Part shown: positions 63,626 to 64,000 of the stretch, one piece after another
How positions within the stretch are numbered: position 1 is the first letter of the stretch
Layout: each line of letters begins with the position of its first letter
Assembly: GCA_965229525.1 (NCBI GenBank)
Contig: OZ245886.1
Coordinates: 2,976,001-3,040,000, forward strand
Origin: HXMU1420-13 sp965229525
Lineage (GTDB): Bacteria; Bacteroidota; Rhodothermia; Balneolales; Balneolaceae
Reading direction: 5' to 3'
Length of the DNA: 64,000 nt
Notes under the pieces: model-generated
Seen by the model: only the letters and a program-made list of their open reading frames with translations
Told to the model about the DNA's origin: nothing
The model's database searches: none
Position numbers and translations under genes: made by a program

Positions 63626-64000
63626 ATTGAATAAATTTCGGTTGACTATCAGTGGAATTAAGATTCCGAATAATCCACTCTGCTACATCGCTTCTTCGAA
63701 TGGTAGAGAACAGGGAATAGGTATTGGTGGGTTTGGCCTTTCCAGTTGGAGAACCTGGAATCAACGTAACCGGACGGACCGCGATGGATTCTATCTCCGA
63801 TTCCTGAACTAGTTTCTCGGCCTTTTCTAAATCTTGATAGGCTACTCCAATATTTCCAAATGAGATCATTTTTTTGATGATTGGAGTGCAGTATTCTCGA
63901 CTTTTACCAACTCCCGCTGCGCTTATCCAAAATAAGCGAACATTCTTTTTTGATTGAGCTGCACTGATGATGTTCGAAGTTACTGTCTCAACCAGGTCTG
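63624..64000 (-). CDS. NAD(P)-binding (atypical SDR) protein, N-terminus beyond window
   Basis: The frame stays open to the right edge, so at least 125 residues are C-terminal part: FWISAAGVGKSREY (from 'VSSAGVG'-type motif), QDLEKAEKLVQESEI and IAVRPVTLIPGSPTG are typical of NmrA-like or NAD(P)H-binding domain 10 proteins. The Rossmann glycine motif lies outside the window. Probably a reductase or redox sensor of the atypical SDR class. Confidence 0.8.
   Translation of the reverse strand, partial: DLVETVTSNIISAAQSKKNVRLFWISAAGVGKSREYCTPIIKKMISFGNIGVAYQDLEKAEKLVQESEIESIAVRPVTLIPGSPTGKAKPTNTYSLFSTIRRSDVAEWIIRNLNSTDSQPKFIQ

Overview
The window looks like a chromosome segment of a Bacteroidota-type bacterium, most likely Balneolota/Rhodothermia (inference from gene content; no rRNA is present to prove it). 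The pointers are an ECF sigma/FecR/TonB-receptor operon, a C-terminal 'NYPNPFNPST' type sorting or FlgD-like domain on a secreted glucanase, DUF5916 and M14 secreted proteins, low GC, rare Shine-Dalgarno sequences, and at least one promoter fitting the Bacteroidota TAnnTTTG pattern. I saw no tRNA, rRNA, CRISPR array or intact insertion sequence.

Layout. 1-7 kb: the end of a propeller/adenylate-cyclase sensor, then a minus-strand operon of ECF sigma factor, lipoprotein, FecR and TonB receptor. 7-12 kb: a frameshifted M23 peptidase, an NfeD/SPFH/SPFH operon and an MsbA-like ABC exporter. 12.1-15.9 kb: four tightly coupled genes for single-pass membrane proteins that share an N-terminal FD[FL]DxYLEEK motif; three carry long 30-residue repeat arrays and the fourth has one unit. 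I do not recognise this family. 16-24.4 kb: GH3 glucosidase, threonine dehydratase-like enzyme, DUF5916 protein, M14 peptidase. 24.4-25.8 kb: a NERD protein, a small palindromic repeat and a membrane protein.

25.8-32.3 kb is a chromosomal integron. An integron-type tyrosine recombinase (31374-32342, +) lies divergent from a cassette array read on the minus strand. Nine attC sites (eight intact, one collapsed to 33 bp) separate small genes: three toxin-antitoxin modules (one with a frameshifted toxin), a Cys/His-rich protein, a lipoprotein, a two-helix membrane protein and unknown proteins. The attC sites fall into length classes of 90, 108, 124 and 126 bp with shared end boxes, as expected for a sedentary array fed by one integrase. 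The roughly 500 bp between the first attC and intI has no convincing cassette-sense gene and should contain attI and the cassette promoter.

32.4-64 kb is mostly ordinary chromosome: small membrane proteins with a winged-helix regulator; an SDR; a cupredoxin-like protein/adenylate cyclase/porin trio; a GH81 laminarinase-type enzyme; a PepSY protein; an amidohydrolase; a DNA alkyl-transferase; a His-rich metal-linked TonB receptor operon with a palindromic operator candidate; pyruvate phosphate dikinase; an FAD disulfide-reductase-like protein whose ribosome site lies inside a terminator-like hairpin that also holds a promoter; an ammonium transporter; a PolB-type exonuclease; an AlkB-type monooxygenase; asparaginase; an EF-G paralogue; and a truncated NAD(P)-binding protein at the right edge.

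Two genes (M23 peptidase and the RelE-like toxin) are each broken by one missing base in a homopolymer, so assembly error must be considered for both.
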